Source: Bryobacterales bacterium (lineage in GTDB: Bacteria > Acidobacteriota > Terriglobia > Bryobacterales > Bryobacteraceae). From it: a stretch of 64,000 bases of DNA. The notes beneath the pieces were generated by a model that saw nothing but the letters and a program-made list of their open reading frames with translations, was not told the DNA's origin and ran no database searches. Location: positions 18,817 through 82,816 of the forward strand of contig PNAJ01000077.1 in assembly GCA_003170295.1 (NCBI GenBank), given 5' to 3'. The number at the start of each line of letters is the position of its first letter. Positions within the stretch are counted from its first letter, which is position 1. A program made the translations under genes and the position numbers. This document shows positions 41,381-49,866 of the stretch, one piece after another.

Positions 41381-42963
41381 TGTTGCGGCCCGGCGTCTAT
41401 CGCGTCGAAGTGAATGAAGCGGGCGATACCACCGTCATCACCGTCCGCGGCGGCGACGGCGAAACCACGGCCGACGGCAAGGCCGCTCCACTGCACGTCA
41501 ACGAACAAGTCGTGATGAGAGGCGCCACCAATCCCAGCTACGATAGGCACCCCGCTCCCAGAACCGACGAGTTCGATGCCTGGGGCGCGGACCGCGATCG
41601 CCGCTCGGATTCCTCAGTCTCCGTAAGGTACGTCGCACCGGGCGTGGTCGGCGTCACCGATCTCGATGTAGCAGGTGCTTGGAGACCGGCTCCGGTATAC
41701 GGCAACGTCTGGTTCCCGCATACCGTGGTTGCCGACTGGGCTCCCTACCGCTTCGGCCACTGGGGCTTCGTCGCGCCGTGGGGATGGACCTGGATTGACG
41801 ACGCTCCCTGGGGCTATGCGCCGTTTCACTATGGACGGTGGGTCATGGTCGGCGGAGCCTGGGGCTGGGCGCCCGGACCCATCGCGGTTCGCGCCGTCTA
41901 CGCGCCCGCGCTGGTTTCGTTTATCGGCGGCGTCGAAGTGGTCGGTGTAGTCGACCCGGTAAGCTGGGTCGCGTTGAGCTGGGGCGAGCCCTGGTATCCC
42001 AGCTTTGGCGTCAGCTACGGCTATTACAATAGCGTCAACCTCTGCGGCTCTATCTTCGGGGCGGGCATCATCGCCGGTGTGTGGGGCGGAGCGGCCGTCA
42101 ACCTGGCATACGGGCACGATTACCGGGCCGTGAACGTGGTGGGACGCGACGGTTTCGCCGGTGGTCATGGCGTTGGACGCGAGTTCGCCCATCGCGATCG
42201 CTTCGGCGGCCATGCCTTCGATCATGCCGGATCGCGGCGCGAAGGCGTGCGCGGGATCGGAGCTTCGAGAGAAGGCCGGTTTGGTGGGCATGCTCCTCTG
42301 CGGGCAGGCAGCCATGGAATCCCTCCGCGCGGCGCCATGGGCCGGTCGGCGGTAACTCGCCATGAGCCCGGTGCGGCTGGACATGGAGGTGGATTCCGCG
42401 GAGCGGGCGTCGCGGCGAAACATGGGCCGTCGGCCAACGCCGGACACGCCGGGTCGTTCAACCACGTAAGTAACAACGGACACGCTGTCGGCGCCCCGTC
42501 GCACAACAGCACTCCGGCTGGTGGATCGAAGGTCGGCAGTGCCGTAACACATAACACCACTCCCGCGGGCGGATCCAAGGCCGGCAGTGCGGTCACGCAC
42601 AACACCACTCCGGCCGGTGGATCGAAGGTCGGCCGCGCGGTCACGCACAACACCACTCCTGCGGGTGCCTCGAAGGTGAGCAGTGCGAGCGCGGCAACGC
42701 ATAGCACCACTCCGGCAGGTGGGAGCAAGTTAGGGAACACCAACCACTCCGGTATGGGCGGTGCTGGTGCAGGGAGCACGGGTCGGTCCGGTATCGGCGG
42801 CGCCGCGAGCGGTGTGGGCCGCTCTGGTTCGTCCGGTATCGGCAGCGCTGTGGGCGGCGTGGGCCACTCGACCCCATCCGGCGGCGGGGCGGCAGCCCGC
42901 GGACCAGTCGGAGGCGTAGGGCACGCCCCATCCGGCGGCGGCGCACCAACCCACAAGAAGTAG
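41377..42963 (+). CDS. 5'-truncated FecR/DUF6600 paralogue with Gly/Ser-rich repeat tail
   Basis: A 528-codon frame beginning GTG-GTG-TTG inside a repeat fragment. From the third codon it matches the preceding gene from its LLRPGEYRVEVNEAGD onward, but lacks its signal peptide and the first 130 or so FecR residues. The DUF6600 block (FGHWGFVAPWGWTWIDDAPWGYAPFHYGRW) is intact. The C-terminal 250 residues are Gly/His/Ser-rich, with a 16-residue unit repeated five times. Without a signal peptide it can hardly be exported, so it is probably a non-functional remnant, although the frame is open. Confidence 0.65.
   Translation: MVLRPGVYRVEVNEAGDTTVITVRGGDGETTADGKAAPLHVNEQVVMRGATNPSYDRHPAPRTDEFDAWGADRDRRSDSSVSVRYVAPGVVGVTDLDVAGAWRPAPVYGNVWFPHTVVADWAPYRFGHWGFVAPWGWTWIDDAPWGYAPFHYGRWVMVGGAWGWAPGPIAVRAVYAPALVSFIGGVEVVGVVDPVSWVALSWGEPWYPSFGVSYGYYNSVNLCGSIFGAGIIAGVWGGAAVNLAYGHDYRAVNVVGRDGFAGGHGVGREFAHRDRFGGHAFDHAGSRREGVRGIGASREGRFGGHAPLRAGSHGIPPRGAMGRSAVTRHEPGAAGHGGGFRGAGVAAKHGPSANAGHAGSFNHVSNNGHAVGAPSHNSTPAGGSKVGSAVTHNTTPAGGSKAGSAVTHNTTPAGGSKVGRAVTHNTTPAGASKVSSASAATHSTTPAGGSKLGNTNHSGMGGAGAGSTGRSGIGGAASGVGRSGSSGIGSAVGGVGHSTPSGGGAAARGPVGGVGHAPSGGGAPTHKK
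42502..42744. repeat. In-frame tandem repeat, about 48-bp unit
   Basis: Five units encode HNTTPAGGSKVGSAVT and close variants: three of exactly 48 bp, one of 54 bp and a shorter last one. They lie within the truncated FecR/DUF6600 paralogue. The units differ by scattered bases, so this is a coding expansion and not a CRISPR array. Confidence 0.8.
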
Positions 42964-42982
42964 CAGTTTTGTTCGAGAAATC

Positions 42983-43004
42983 GGGGAGTGCTTCGGCACT
43001 CCCC
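42983..43004 (+). terminator. Rho-independent-like terminator with TTCG loop
   Basis: GGGGAGTGC-TTCG-GCACTCCCC is a perfect 9-bp stem with an extra-stable UUCG tetraloop. TGTTCTTGT follows. It lies 20 bp after the stop of the FecR/DUF6600 paralogue. Confidence 0.7.
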
Positions 43005-43211
43005 TGTTCTTGTCCAGTAGCGCCCTAGTGGCCCGTCGCAGCCGGATCATTAGCATGTCCCCTCCTTTACAGTCGGGGTTCTGTGTCCGAAGGATCGCGC
43101 ATATCCGGGATCGCCTCAGCGTTGACACCGAACCCCGACCGTGAGGGAGGGGATAACGATTTCACTGCGACGGGCTAAAAGTGCCCCGTCTCCAGATCAC
43201 ACCGTTTGAAA
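43005..43211. other. Gap with an inverted-repeat element and a family D copy
   Basis: GCCCGTCGCAG (43031-43041) and CTGCGACGGGC (43164-43174) are perfect 11-bp inverted repeats about 120 bp apart, enclosing a family D unit at 43129-43154. This could be a small non-autonomous element. No gene is seen. It lies next to the broken end of the truncated oxidase gene. Confidence 0.45.
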
Positions 43212-43787
43212 TCAAACGACGCCGGGCACTACAACGGTAAACTCTAAAAATAAGTGAGGGTCCCCGCTGTGGGCGAGAACCGTGAATCCGCGGTCCCTCT
43301 GCACGTAGAGCTGGAACCATACGGAACCGGTCGCGGCCTTCGCGACATCTTCAACCTTTATCGAGGCGCTGCTCGAAAAACACAGCGTCGCCTTCGCGGC
43401 ACCAGCCCCGCGCACCGATGCCAGATCGCCTTCCGGGTGAACGAAGCTCTGAGCGCCCGTGGGCGCGAGGACGATCGGAAACGGAAGCTCCTCGCCGAAC
43501 AACTTCACGCGCGTGTCCACCTTGGAAACATCGACCAGAATGCGCGGCTTCAGGCGGATATGCTCGTAGGCTTCGTGATTCCAGCGCATGGTGATCTCGT
43601 CGGCGGACGCGCCCGTGATGCGCTCCCAGGCTCCATGCGAGATTTTTTTTTGCGCTTCGGCTTGAAAATCGAACAAGGAGAGCAGCGAGTCGAGACGGGC
43701 TCGTTCCTGCGCGCCCAGGCGCAGCGCGGTAAGGCCGAACGTCGCCGTGTCGGCATCAGCCGGATTAGATACTATGGATGGCCGCAT
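43212..43787 (-). pseudogene. 3'-truncated FMN-dependent alpha-hydroxy-acid oxidase (lactate oxidase-like)
   Basis: 191 residues corresponding to the first half of an LldD/lactate oxidase protein, which is normally about 360-380 long. Recognisable segments are LFDFQAEAQKKISHGAWERITGASADE, the FMN-binding LPFPIVLAPTGAQSFVHPEGD, and CFSSSASIKVEDVA, ending at FQLYVQRDRGFT. Unrelated codons then lead to a stop. The catalytic His and the substrate Arg lie in the missing half, so it cannot be active. The remaining part is not found downstream. Confidence 0.85.
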
Positions 43788-43879
43788 CGAGGTATTGGGG
43801 TTGCCTCACCGACAAACAAGTAGTAGACTAACCGAGTTGAGCCCAACAGGGGCTGATCTTTGTAATCTCGGAGCTCGTA

Positions 43880-44122
43880 ATGGCGAATACCCAGCCCGTG
43901 GCGGAGCATCCTTCCAACGGAAACCCATTTCGTCGGCTATGGCGGTTCATGGCGCGCCAGATCGTCGATGATGTTCCGGAAGACGTCGCGATTTGCGAGT
44001 TCGACTGCCGCAAGGGACAGTGCATGCAGGACGAATGGGCGGTCTGCGAGCGAAGGAGTCGCAAGGGCAGCGGAGAGTTATTTCCTCCCCAGAAACCCCC
44101 TTCGAGCGCCGCCGGTCTGTAG
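43880..44122 (+). CDS. Small conserved Cys-containing protein
   Basis: 80 residues. The middle, PEDVAICEFDCRKGQCMQDEWAVCERR, has four Cys (C-x3-C-x4-C-x8-C) and looks like a small metal site or disulphide motif I associate with acidobacterial proteins of unknown function. The N-terminal part has NPFRRLWRFMARQIVDD; the tail is Pro/Ser-rich. CGGAG 6 nt before the ATG supports the start. Function unknown. Confidence 0.6.
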   Translation: MANTQPVAEHPSNGNPFRRLWRFMARQIVDDVPEDVAICEFDCRKGQCMQDEWAVCERRSRKGSGELFPPQKPPSSAAGL

Positions 44123-44195
44123 CTCTCGCTTCACCGCAGCCTGCCCCGATGTCTCTACACAGTGGATAATATAAGGTAGAGGTACTTTTCCTTCC

Positions 44196-46001
44196 ATGAA
44201 CAAGTGGCTGGTCGCGGGCGCTTTGGCGCTCATCGCGAGCTCGGTGATTTCTGCCGCCGAGCTGACGCGCCCCAAGGCTGGGAAAGTTGAAATCTTTCAT
44301 CTCAAAGACATCAAGCCCGGCATGACCGGCACAGCTTGGACCGTCTTCGAGGGCATGGACCCCGAGCCTGTCCCTATCGAGATCGTCGGTGTGTGGAAAA
44401 ACGGCAGCGGCCCGCGTCAGGACGTCATCCTCGCCAAAATGGGCGGGAAAGCCAAGATCACCAACGTCGCTGCGGGCATGTCCGGCAGTCCCGTATACAT
44501 CGATGGAAAACTAGTGGGTGCAGTCGCTCTCCGCATGAGCGTTTTCTCGCCCGATGCCGTCTGCGGCATCACGCCCATTGAGCTCATGCTCGAAATTCCG
44601 GAGCTCGATCAATCGCGACCCATGGACGCGAAGACACCCGACAAGCCCGTCGCCAGTCGCGCCGCCGCGTCGTCGCCACCCATGATGATGCCGATTGATA
44701 CGCCGCTGGTTCTGTCCGGATTCTCCGCGCAGGCGATCAATGCGTTCTCGCCATTCTTCTCTCAAATGGGAATCACCGCGGTCCAAGGCGGCTCCGGCGC
44801 TGGACCTCTCACCGCGAAACCGGTTGCCGGATGGCGCGATTCGCTCAATCCCGGTGAAGCTGTCTCGGGCGTTCTCGTTTCGGGCGACATGTCGGCCACC
44901 GGCATGGGCACCGTCACTTATAACGACGGCAAAAAAGTTCTCGCCTTCGGCCATCCCTTCTTCAATCTCGGCCCTCTCGACATGCCGATGGCGAAAAGCG
45001 AAATCCTGATGGTCCTCAGTTCCGCGTTTCAGCCAACTAAATTCGGCAATGCCACCGGAGTGGTCGGCGCGCTGCGCCAGGATCGCTTCAGCGGCATCAT
45101 GGGCGAGCTCGGCGCGGAGGCTCCGTTCATCCCGGTTCATCTCAACGTGCGATCGCTTTCGAGCTCAGGCGCGCCTCTCCATGAAAAGCATCTCTCATTC
45201 CAGGTATTCGTGCAGCAGAAATGGACCCCATTCCTGATGATGCTGACCCTATACAATTCGCTCCAGCAGATGAACGAATACGCCGACGATATTACCTACC
45301 GCATGAGCGGTCATGTACATCTGGAGGGCGTTGAAGGCGACCGCACCATCAATGTATCGACCATGCTCGCGCCCACCGAAGGTCCGGTACCGCCTCCCAT
45401 GGCGCTCGCCGGATGGTGGGGCGATAAATTTAACCGCCTGTTCCTCAATCCGGTGGCGATGCCAAAACTAAAAAGCGTAGAAATCACCGTGGACCTGCTG
45501 CCGGAACGCCGCACCGCCGCCATCGACTATGCCTGGACGCCTTCCGCCGATGTCGACGCGGGCACCGAAATTCCCGTCAAAGTTTTTCTGCGCCCCTATC
45601 GCGGTGAGCGCATGGAGCGCGACGTGCGCGTGAAAATTCCCGCCGGCATGCCGAAAGGCGAGCACCGCATTCTGTTCAGCGACGCCGATACCTTGAACCG
45701 CATGCAAAACGCCGCCGTGCTGGGAAATCGCTACATGGATATCCCGGAAACGATTTCCCTCCTCAATCAGGAACGCGGCAACAGCCAGCTCTACGTTTCT
45801 CTGGTCGAAGGCCGCCCCACTTATTACTCGGATGACAAAACGCTGCCCAGTCTGCCCGCCTCGGTGTTGAACGTTTTACAAGCGGAGCGAACCTCGACGC
45901 GCGTATTAGTCGGTTCGGCGGAAACGGCGAAACAGGAACTCGCGATTCCGTTCGATCAGATGATCAGCGGTAGCTATTCGCTCAAAATTAACGTCAAATA
46001 A
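44196..46001 (+). CDS. SpoIVB-type S55 serine peptidase, exported
   Basis: 601 residues with signal peptide MNKWLVAGALALIASSVISA. The S55 domain (about 30-270) has EIFHLKDIKPGMTGTAWTVFEG, the catalytic-Ser motif GMSGSPVYIDGKLVGAV near 95 and FGHPFFNLG later, which carries the likely catalytic His. SpoIVB is best known as a sporulation signalling protease; here there is no sporulation context, and the C-terminal 300 residues are a beta-rich extension. It lies 10 bp before the propeller gene and is probably co-transcribed with it. Confidence 0.85.
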   Translation: MNKWLVAGALALIASSVISAAELTRPKAGKVEIFHLKDIKPGMTGTAWTVFEGMDPEPVPIEIVGVWKNGSGPRQDVILAKMGGKAKITNVAAGMSGSPVYIDGKLVGAVALRMSVFSPDAVCGITPIELMLEIPELDQSRPMDAKTPDKPVASRAAASSPPMMMPIDTPLVLSGFSAQAINAFSPFFSQMGITAVQGGSGAGPLTAKPVAGWRDSLNPGEAVSGVLVSGDMSATGMGTVTYNDGKKVLAFGHPFFNLGPLDMPMAKSEILMVLSSAFQPTKFGNATGVVGALRQDRFSGIMGELGAEAPFIPVHLNVRSLSSSGAPLHEKHLSFQVFVQQKWTPFLMMLTLYNSLQQMNEYADDITYRMSGHVHLEGVEGDRTINVSTMLAPTEGPVPPPMALAGWWGDKFNRLFLNPVAMPKLKSVEITVDLLPERRTAAIDYAWTPSADVDAGTEIPVKVFLRPYRGERMERDVRVKIPAGMPKGEHRILFSDADTLNRMQNAAVLGNRYMDIPETISLLNQERGNSQLYVSLVEGRPTYYSDDKTLPSLPASVLNVLQAERTSTRVLVGSAETAKQELAIPFDQMISGSYSLKINVK

Positions 46002-46011
46002 GACACTTTTC

Positions 46012-48168
46012 ATGCACATTTTTAGAACATTAAGCGCATTTATGTGCGCGTTAGGCACCTTGTGCGCCATCGATACCAAAACCTGGCAGCAGGCCGAGAT
46101 GGCGGACTTCGAAAAAGGTACCCTCACACGCCTTTCCCTCGCAAGCGACGGTCGGCTGGCGCTCGCGCCCGTCGTCAAGGAAATTCTTGATCCTTCCGTA
46201 GCGTTTTTATGGGCCGTGGCGCGCGATTCCAAGGGCAGTCTGTACGCCGGCGGAGGCGGATTGGGCGGTGCCAAGACCAAGTTGTTCATGGTCGATTCCA
46301 CCGGAAAATCGAAAACCCTAGCCGAGCTAGAAGGCATAGCGATTCAAGCCATCGCCATCGATTCCAAGGACCGAGTGTATGCGGCAACTTCGCCGGACGG
46401 CAAGGTTTATCGCATTGATGCCGCCACCGGAAAATCCGAAGTCTTCTACGACCCCAAGCAGAAATATATCTGGGCGCTCGCATTCTCAAAATCGGGCGAT
46501 TTATTCGTCGCGACCGGCGATCAGGGCGAGATCCATCGCGTAACCCCCGCGGGCGCGGGCAGCGTATTTTTCAAGACCGAAGAAACCCACGCGCGATCGA
46601 TGACCATCGATTCCACAGGCAACCTGATTGTCGGCACCGACCCCGGTGGCTTGATTCTGCGCATTACTCCCGCGGGCGATGGTTTCGTGTTGTATCAATC
46701 GCCGAAGCGCGAGATTACCGCGGTTGCGGTGGCTCCCGATGGGACCATTTACGCCGCGGGCGTCGGAAATAAACTGCCGCCTTTTCCCGTTCCCGCTCCG
46801 GCCCCCGCTCCCGCGCCAACTCCCGCGCCAAACGGGAGACCTCCCGGTGCTCCCGCGCCTCCGACCCTTGCTGGACCGGCGCCCGCGATCATCGGAGGTT
46901 CCGACATTTATCGTATTCAGACCGACGGTTATCCGCGCAAAGTCTGGACCCACGCGCAGGATCTGGTCTACGCGCTGGCCTTCGATCAACAAGGACGCGT
47001 CCTTGCCGGCACGGGAAATCACGGCGATATTTATGTTCTCGTCGCGGACCATAAATACTGGAAGCTGGTGAGCCTGGCAGCTACCGAGGTCACCGGATTC
47101 TGCGCCGGCGCGGGCGGCAAAGTCTTCGCCGTGACGGGGAACATTGGCAAGATTTTTTCGATAGGACCGGAATTGGAGCAATCGGGCATTTTCGAAAGCG
47201 ACATCTTCGACGCGGGCGCATTTTCCTACTGGGGCCGCCTGTCGCACTCGCCCAGAGAAAACACAAGCGTTGTCGTAGAAACGCGCAGCGGAAATTTGAA
47301 CCGCGCCCAGAAAAACTGGAACGCCTTCGCGAGGACTGACGCTGGCCGCATCGTTTCGCCCGCCGCTCGATTCCTGCAATACCGGCTTACGCTTTCTGGA
47401 ACCGCCGAGATTACCGAGGTCGACGCCGCGTATCAAATGAAGAACGTCGCGCCGGAAATCGATGAGGTCGAGATCACTCCCGCGAACTACAAATTCCCGG
47501 CTCCGTCGGCCTCCGCCCCTTCTCCGAGCACTTCGCTCACGCTGCCCGCGCTCGGCCATCGCAACCCGTCGTCGTCGTCGACCACCGCGCCCACAGCCGA
47601 TTCCGGCTCGTCTCCCGGTTTGACGTATGCGAAAGGACACATCGGCGTCCGCTGGCTCGCCAACGACGATAACGGCGATTCGATGCTGTTCAAAGTGGAG
47701 ATCCGCAGCGCGAACGAATCGTCCTGGAAGCCTCTTAAGGACAAAATTCGCGAGCACTATTACAGTTGGGATTCGACCGCGTTCCCCGACGGCAAATATT
47801 TCGTGCGCATCACCGCGACCGACGCGCCGTCGAATCCTCCCGACCAAGCGTTATCCGCGTCGGCCGCGAGCGAGCCGTTTCTGATCGACAATACGCCGCC
47901 CGAAATCACGGGTCTCAGCGGAACGCCTGCGGGCTCGAAGCTCGAAGTGCGTTTCCATACGAAAGACGCGCTCAGCACGCTCGGCAAAGCCGAGTATTCG
48001 ATCAACGGCAGTGATTGGATGGTGGTTGAGCCAACTACTCGCCTCACCGATTCGATGGAGCACGACTACAGCTTCCAAATGGATCGCGGCACTGGCGAAA
48101 CTACGGTCGCCGTCCGCGTCTCCGATGACAACGACAACCAGTCCGTTGCTAAAATTGTTTTGAATTAA
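46012..48168 (+). CDS. Exported beta-propeller protein with C-terminal Fn3-like region
   Basis: 718 residues with signal peptide MHIFRTLSAFMCALGTLCA. The propeller part (about 60-400) repeats units such as IAIDSKDRVYAATSPDGKVYRID, LAFSKSGDLFVATGDQGEIHRVTP and VAPDGTIYAAGVG. A Pro/Ala-rich insert (PAPAPAPAPTPAPNGRPPGA) interrupts it near 270. The C-terminal 200 residues look like two beta-sandwich domains (KVEIRSANESSW, AEYSINGSDWMVVEP). No catalytic motif. Between the S55 peptidase and the DUF1295 gene, which starts 2 bp later. Confidence 0.75.
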   Translation: MHIFRTLSAFMCALGTLCAIDTKTWQQAEMADFEKGTLTRLSLASDGRLALAPVVKEILDPSVAFLWAVARDSKGSLYAGGGGLGGAKTKLFMVDSTGKSKTLAELEGIAIQAIAIDSKDRVYAATSPDGKVYRIDAATGKSEVFYDPKQKYIWALAFSKSGDLFVATGDQGEIHRVTPAGAGSVFFKTEETHARSMTIDSTGNLIVGTDPGGLILRITPAGDGFVLYQSPKREITAVAVAPDGTIYAAGVGNKLPPFPVPAPAPAPAPTPAPNGRPPGAPAPPTLAGPAPAIIGGSDIYRIQTDGYPRKVWTHAQDLVYALAFDQQGRVLAGTGNHGDIYVLVADHKYWKLVSLAATEVTGFCAGAGGKVFAVTGNIGKIFSIGPELEQSGIFESDIFDAGAFSYWGRLSHSPRENTSVVVETRSGNLNRAQKNWNAFARTDAGRIVSPAARFLQYRLTLSGTAEITEVDAAYQMKNVAPEIDEVEITPANYKFPAPSASAPSPSTSLTLPALGHRNPSSSSTTAPTADSGSSPGLTYAKGHIGVRWLANDDNGDSMLFKVEIRSANESSWKPLKDKIREHYYSWDSTAFPDGKYFVRITATDAPSNPPDQALSASAASEPFLIDNTPPEITGLSGTPAGSKLEVRFHTKDALSTLGKAEYSINGSDWMVVEPTTRLTDSMEHDYSFQMDRGTGETTVAVRVSDDNDNQSVAKIVLN

Positions 48169-48170
48169 TT

Positions 48171-48947
48171 ATGCACGAGTTGCTCGTCTGGGCAGGGCAA
48201 GGAACCGCCGTCGTCGCGGCGCTGATGTTCATTTTGTGGCTGCTCCATTTCCCTCTGCGCAACGCCGCCATCGTTGACGTCGGATGGGCGATGGGGCTAT
48301 CGGTGCTCGCGATGTTTTATGCGCTGCACGTGACGGGCTACTGGCGGCGCACAGTGTTCCTCGCGGCGATGGTGGTGATCTGGGGAATGCGCCTCGCGTT
48401 CCATCTATTGTTCACTCGTTTGAACGGCCAACCTGAAGACGGCCGCTACGCCGAGCTTCGCCGCAAATGGGGTTTCAAATTCCTGCTGTACTTCGAATTT
48501 CAAGCGCTCCTGTGCGGAGTCTTATCAATCCCCTTCCTGCTCGCGATGCACGATCCGGCGAAGAGTTCGCCCGAATATGAAAACGTAGGCGCGGCACTTT
48601 GGGTGGTGGCGTTTCTAGGCGAAACGATCGCCGACCGTCAGCTTGCCCGCTTCAAAAAGGATCCGAAAAACAAAAGCCGGGTGTGCAAAGTAGGGTTGTG
48701 GCGCTACTCAAGGCATCCGAATTATTTCTTCGAATGGCTGATCTGGATCTCGTTCGCAATCGTCGCCTTCCCGGCGCAGTACGGAATCCTAGGCCTGCTC
48801 TCGCCGCTGCTGATGCTCTATTTCCTCTACCGCGTCACCGGCATCCCCGCCACCGAGGAGCAAGCGCTACGCATCACGGGCGACGAGTATCGCAAGTATC
48901 AACGCAGCACCTCGGCGTTCATCCCGTGGTTCCCGAATTATCGGTGA
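48171..48947 (+). CDS. DUF1295 / steroid-5-alpha-reductase-like membrane protein
   Basis: 258 residues with about six hydrophobic helices. The family C-terminal signature GLWRYSRHPNYFFEWLIW (about 176-193) and YRKYQRSTSAFIPWFP at the end are clear. The fold is shared with isoprenylcysteine methyltransferases and steroid reductases, and the HPN motif binds the cofactor. Substrate unknown. It lies 2 bp after the propeller gene, so the S55 peptidase, propeller and DUF1295 genes form one run. Confidence 0.85.
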   Translation: MHELLVWAGQGTAVVAALMFILWLLHFPLRNAAIVDVGWAMGLSVLAMFYALHVTGYWRRTVFLAAMVVIWGMRLAFHLLFTRLNGQPEDGRYAELRRKWGFKFLLYFEFQALLCGVLSIPFLLAMHDPAKSSPEYENVGAALWVVAFLGETIADRQLARFKKDPKNKSRVCKVGLWRYSRHPNYFFEWLIWISFAIVAFPAQYGILGLLSPLLMLYFLYRVTGIPATEEQALRITGDEYRKYQRSTSAFIPWFPNYR

Positions 48948-48956
48948 GTGTTTGAG

Positions 48957-49238
48957 CTAAGCCAGCACCAGCCGTTTCAGCTTCAACCGGTCGGCCCGCA
49001 CGTGTGCGAGATCGTACTGGGCCTGTTGCACCAGCCAACTCTCAGCGCTGCCGCCGAAGACCTTGGACAGTCTCACAGCCATTTCAGGCGAAACTCCTCG
49101 CCTTTCGTTCACCAGTTCGGATAACGTGGTCCGCGTTACACCGAGCGCTGCGGCCGCGTCCGTGATGGTCAAGCCCAAAGGCTCGATGCACTGGCGCAAC
49201 ACAAAGCCTCCGGGATGAGGGGGATTCTTCATGGGCAT
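48957..49238 (-). CDS. higA: HigA-family antitoxin
   Basis: A 93-residue protein. Start [24 protein letters not shown], then a helix-turn-helix ([45 protein letters not shown]), which is the XRE-type HigA pattern. It follows the toxin gene by 12 bp; toxin-first order is typical of HigBA. It should bind the palindrome at 49536 together with the toxin. Confidence 0.9.
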   Translation of the reverse strand: MPMKNPPHPGGFVLRQCIEPLGLTITDAAAALGVTRTTLSELVNERRGVSPEMAVRLSKVFGGSAESWLVQQAQYDLAHVRADRLKLKRLVLA

Positions 49239-49250
49239 GTCAAACTCCTT

Positions 49251-49529
49251 TCAGTGATAATCCACATAATCGACATCGAACGCGTCCGCGTCGGCAAAGC
49301 GGAAAATCACCCGCCAGTTTGCGCGAACGGTTACCGCCCAAAAAGTTCTGGACTCGCCTTTCAGCGGATGAAGCCGGAAACCGGGCATATCCATGTCTCC
49401 CACCACGCGGGCAGCGTCAAGTCTCGCCAGAATGTCGCGCAGCTTGACCACGTGTTCGGCAATCACGCCGCGCGGGTCGTCGTCTTCATGGAGGCGACTC
49501 AGGCCCTTGTGCCGAATGGAGCGAATCAT
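49251..49529 (-). CDS. higB: HigB-family toxin
   Basis: A 92-residue RelE-superfamily mRNA-cutting toxin: IRSIRHKGLSRLHEDDDPRGV at the start, then RLDAARVVGDMDMPGFRLHPLKG and NWRVIFRFADADAFDVDYVDYH. This is the HigB pattern. The ATG at 49529 was chosen because homologues start MIRSxxHKGL; upstream codons would cross the operator palindrome. Confidence 0.9.
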   Translation of the reverse strand: MIRSIRHKGLSRLHEDDDPRGVIAEHVVKLRDILARLDAARVVGDMDMPGFRLHPLKGESRTFWAVTVRANWRVIFRFADADAFDVDYVDYH

Positions 49530-49535
49530 TGGTTC

Positions 49536-49547
49536 GTAACGCGTTAC
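49536..49547. promoter_or_regulatory. Palindromic operator of the higBA operon, with upstream -10
   Basis: GTAACGCGTTAC is a perfect 12-bp palindrome 6 nt before the higB start. A minus-strand TATAAT lies at 49572-49567, about 20 bp further upstream. The position between promoter and first gene fits HigA autorepression. Its role is inferred. Confidence 0.5.
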
Positions 49548-49608
49548 ATTACGGACATCACCCACAATTATAGTCTGAGTTCATCCGCATTGATACAATC
49601 TGCGGAAA

Positions 49609-49866
49609 ATGCCCCTCTATCTCGTCTCCTACCTGCTCCGGGCCGTGCCGCTCGTCCTTGGAAAAGCTCCTCCCAACCGGTTCTGCGGCTTCAGAACCCG
49701 GAAAACCCTCTCGTCGCCCGCGATCTGGTATCCCGCCAACCGCATCGCGGGCTGGTTGTTGATCGCCGGGAGCGCCGTGGCGTCTTGCTTCAACGTCGGC
49801 TTGTGGTCCTTGCATCCGGAGTGGCCCCAGGAGACGCTCTTGCGGTGGATAGCAGGCGCGGCGTAA
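49609..49866 (+). CDS. SdpI-family protein, apparently frameshifted near the 3' end
   Basis: 85 codons of an SdpI/YhfL-like membrane protein: YLLRAVPLVLGKAPPNRFCGFRTRKTLSSPAIWYPANRIAGWLLI, then a transmembrane helix. The frame stops at 49866 after HPEWPQETLLRWIAGAA. In another frame the next bases encode VICIILAAILSLFYLRKL and stop at 49919, which is the last transmembrane helix expected for the family. A one-base change near 49860 is therefore likely. TACAAT lies 9 nt before the ATG. Confidence 0.6.
   Translation: MPLYLVSYLLRAVPLVLGKAPPNRFCGFRTRKTLSSPAIWYPANRIAGWLLIAGSAVASCFNVGLWSLHPEWPQETLLRWIAGAA

Noticed and set aside
42502..42744. Possible CRISPR array
   Set aside because: Units are contiguous, in frame, unequal and without spacers; they encode peptide repeats.
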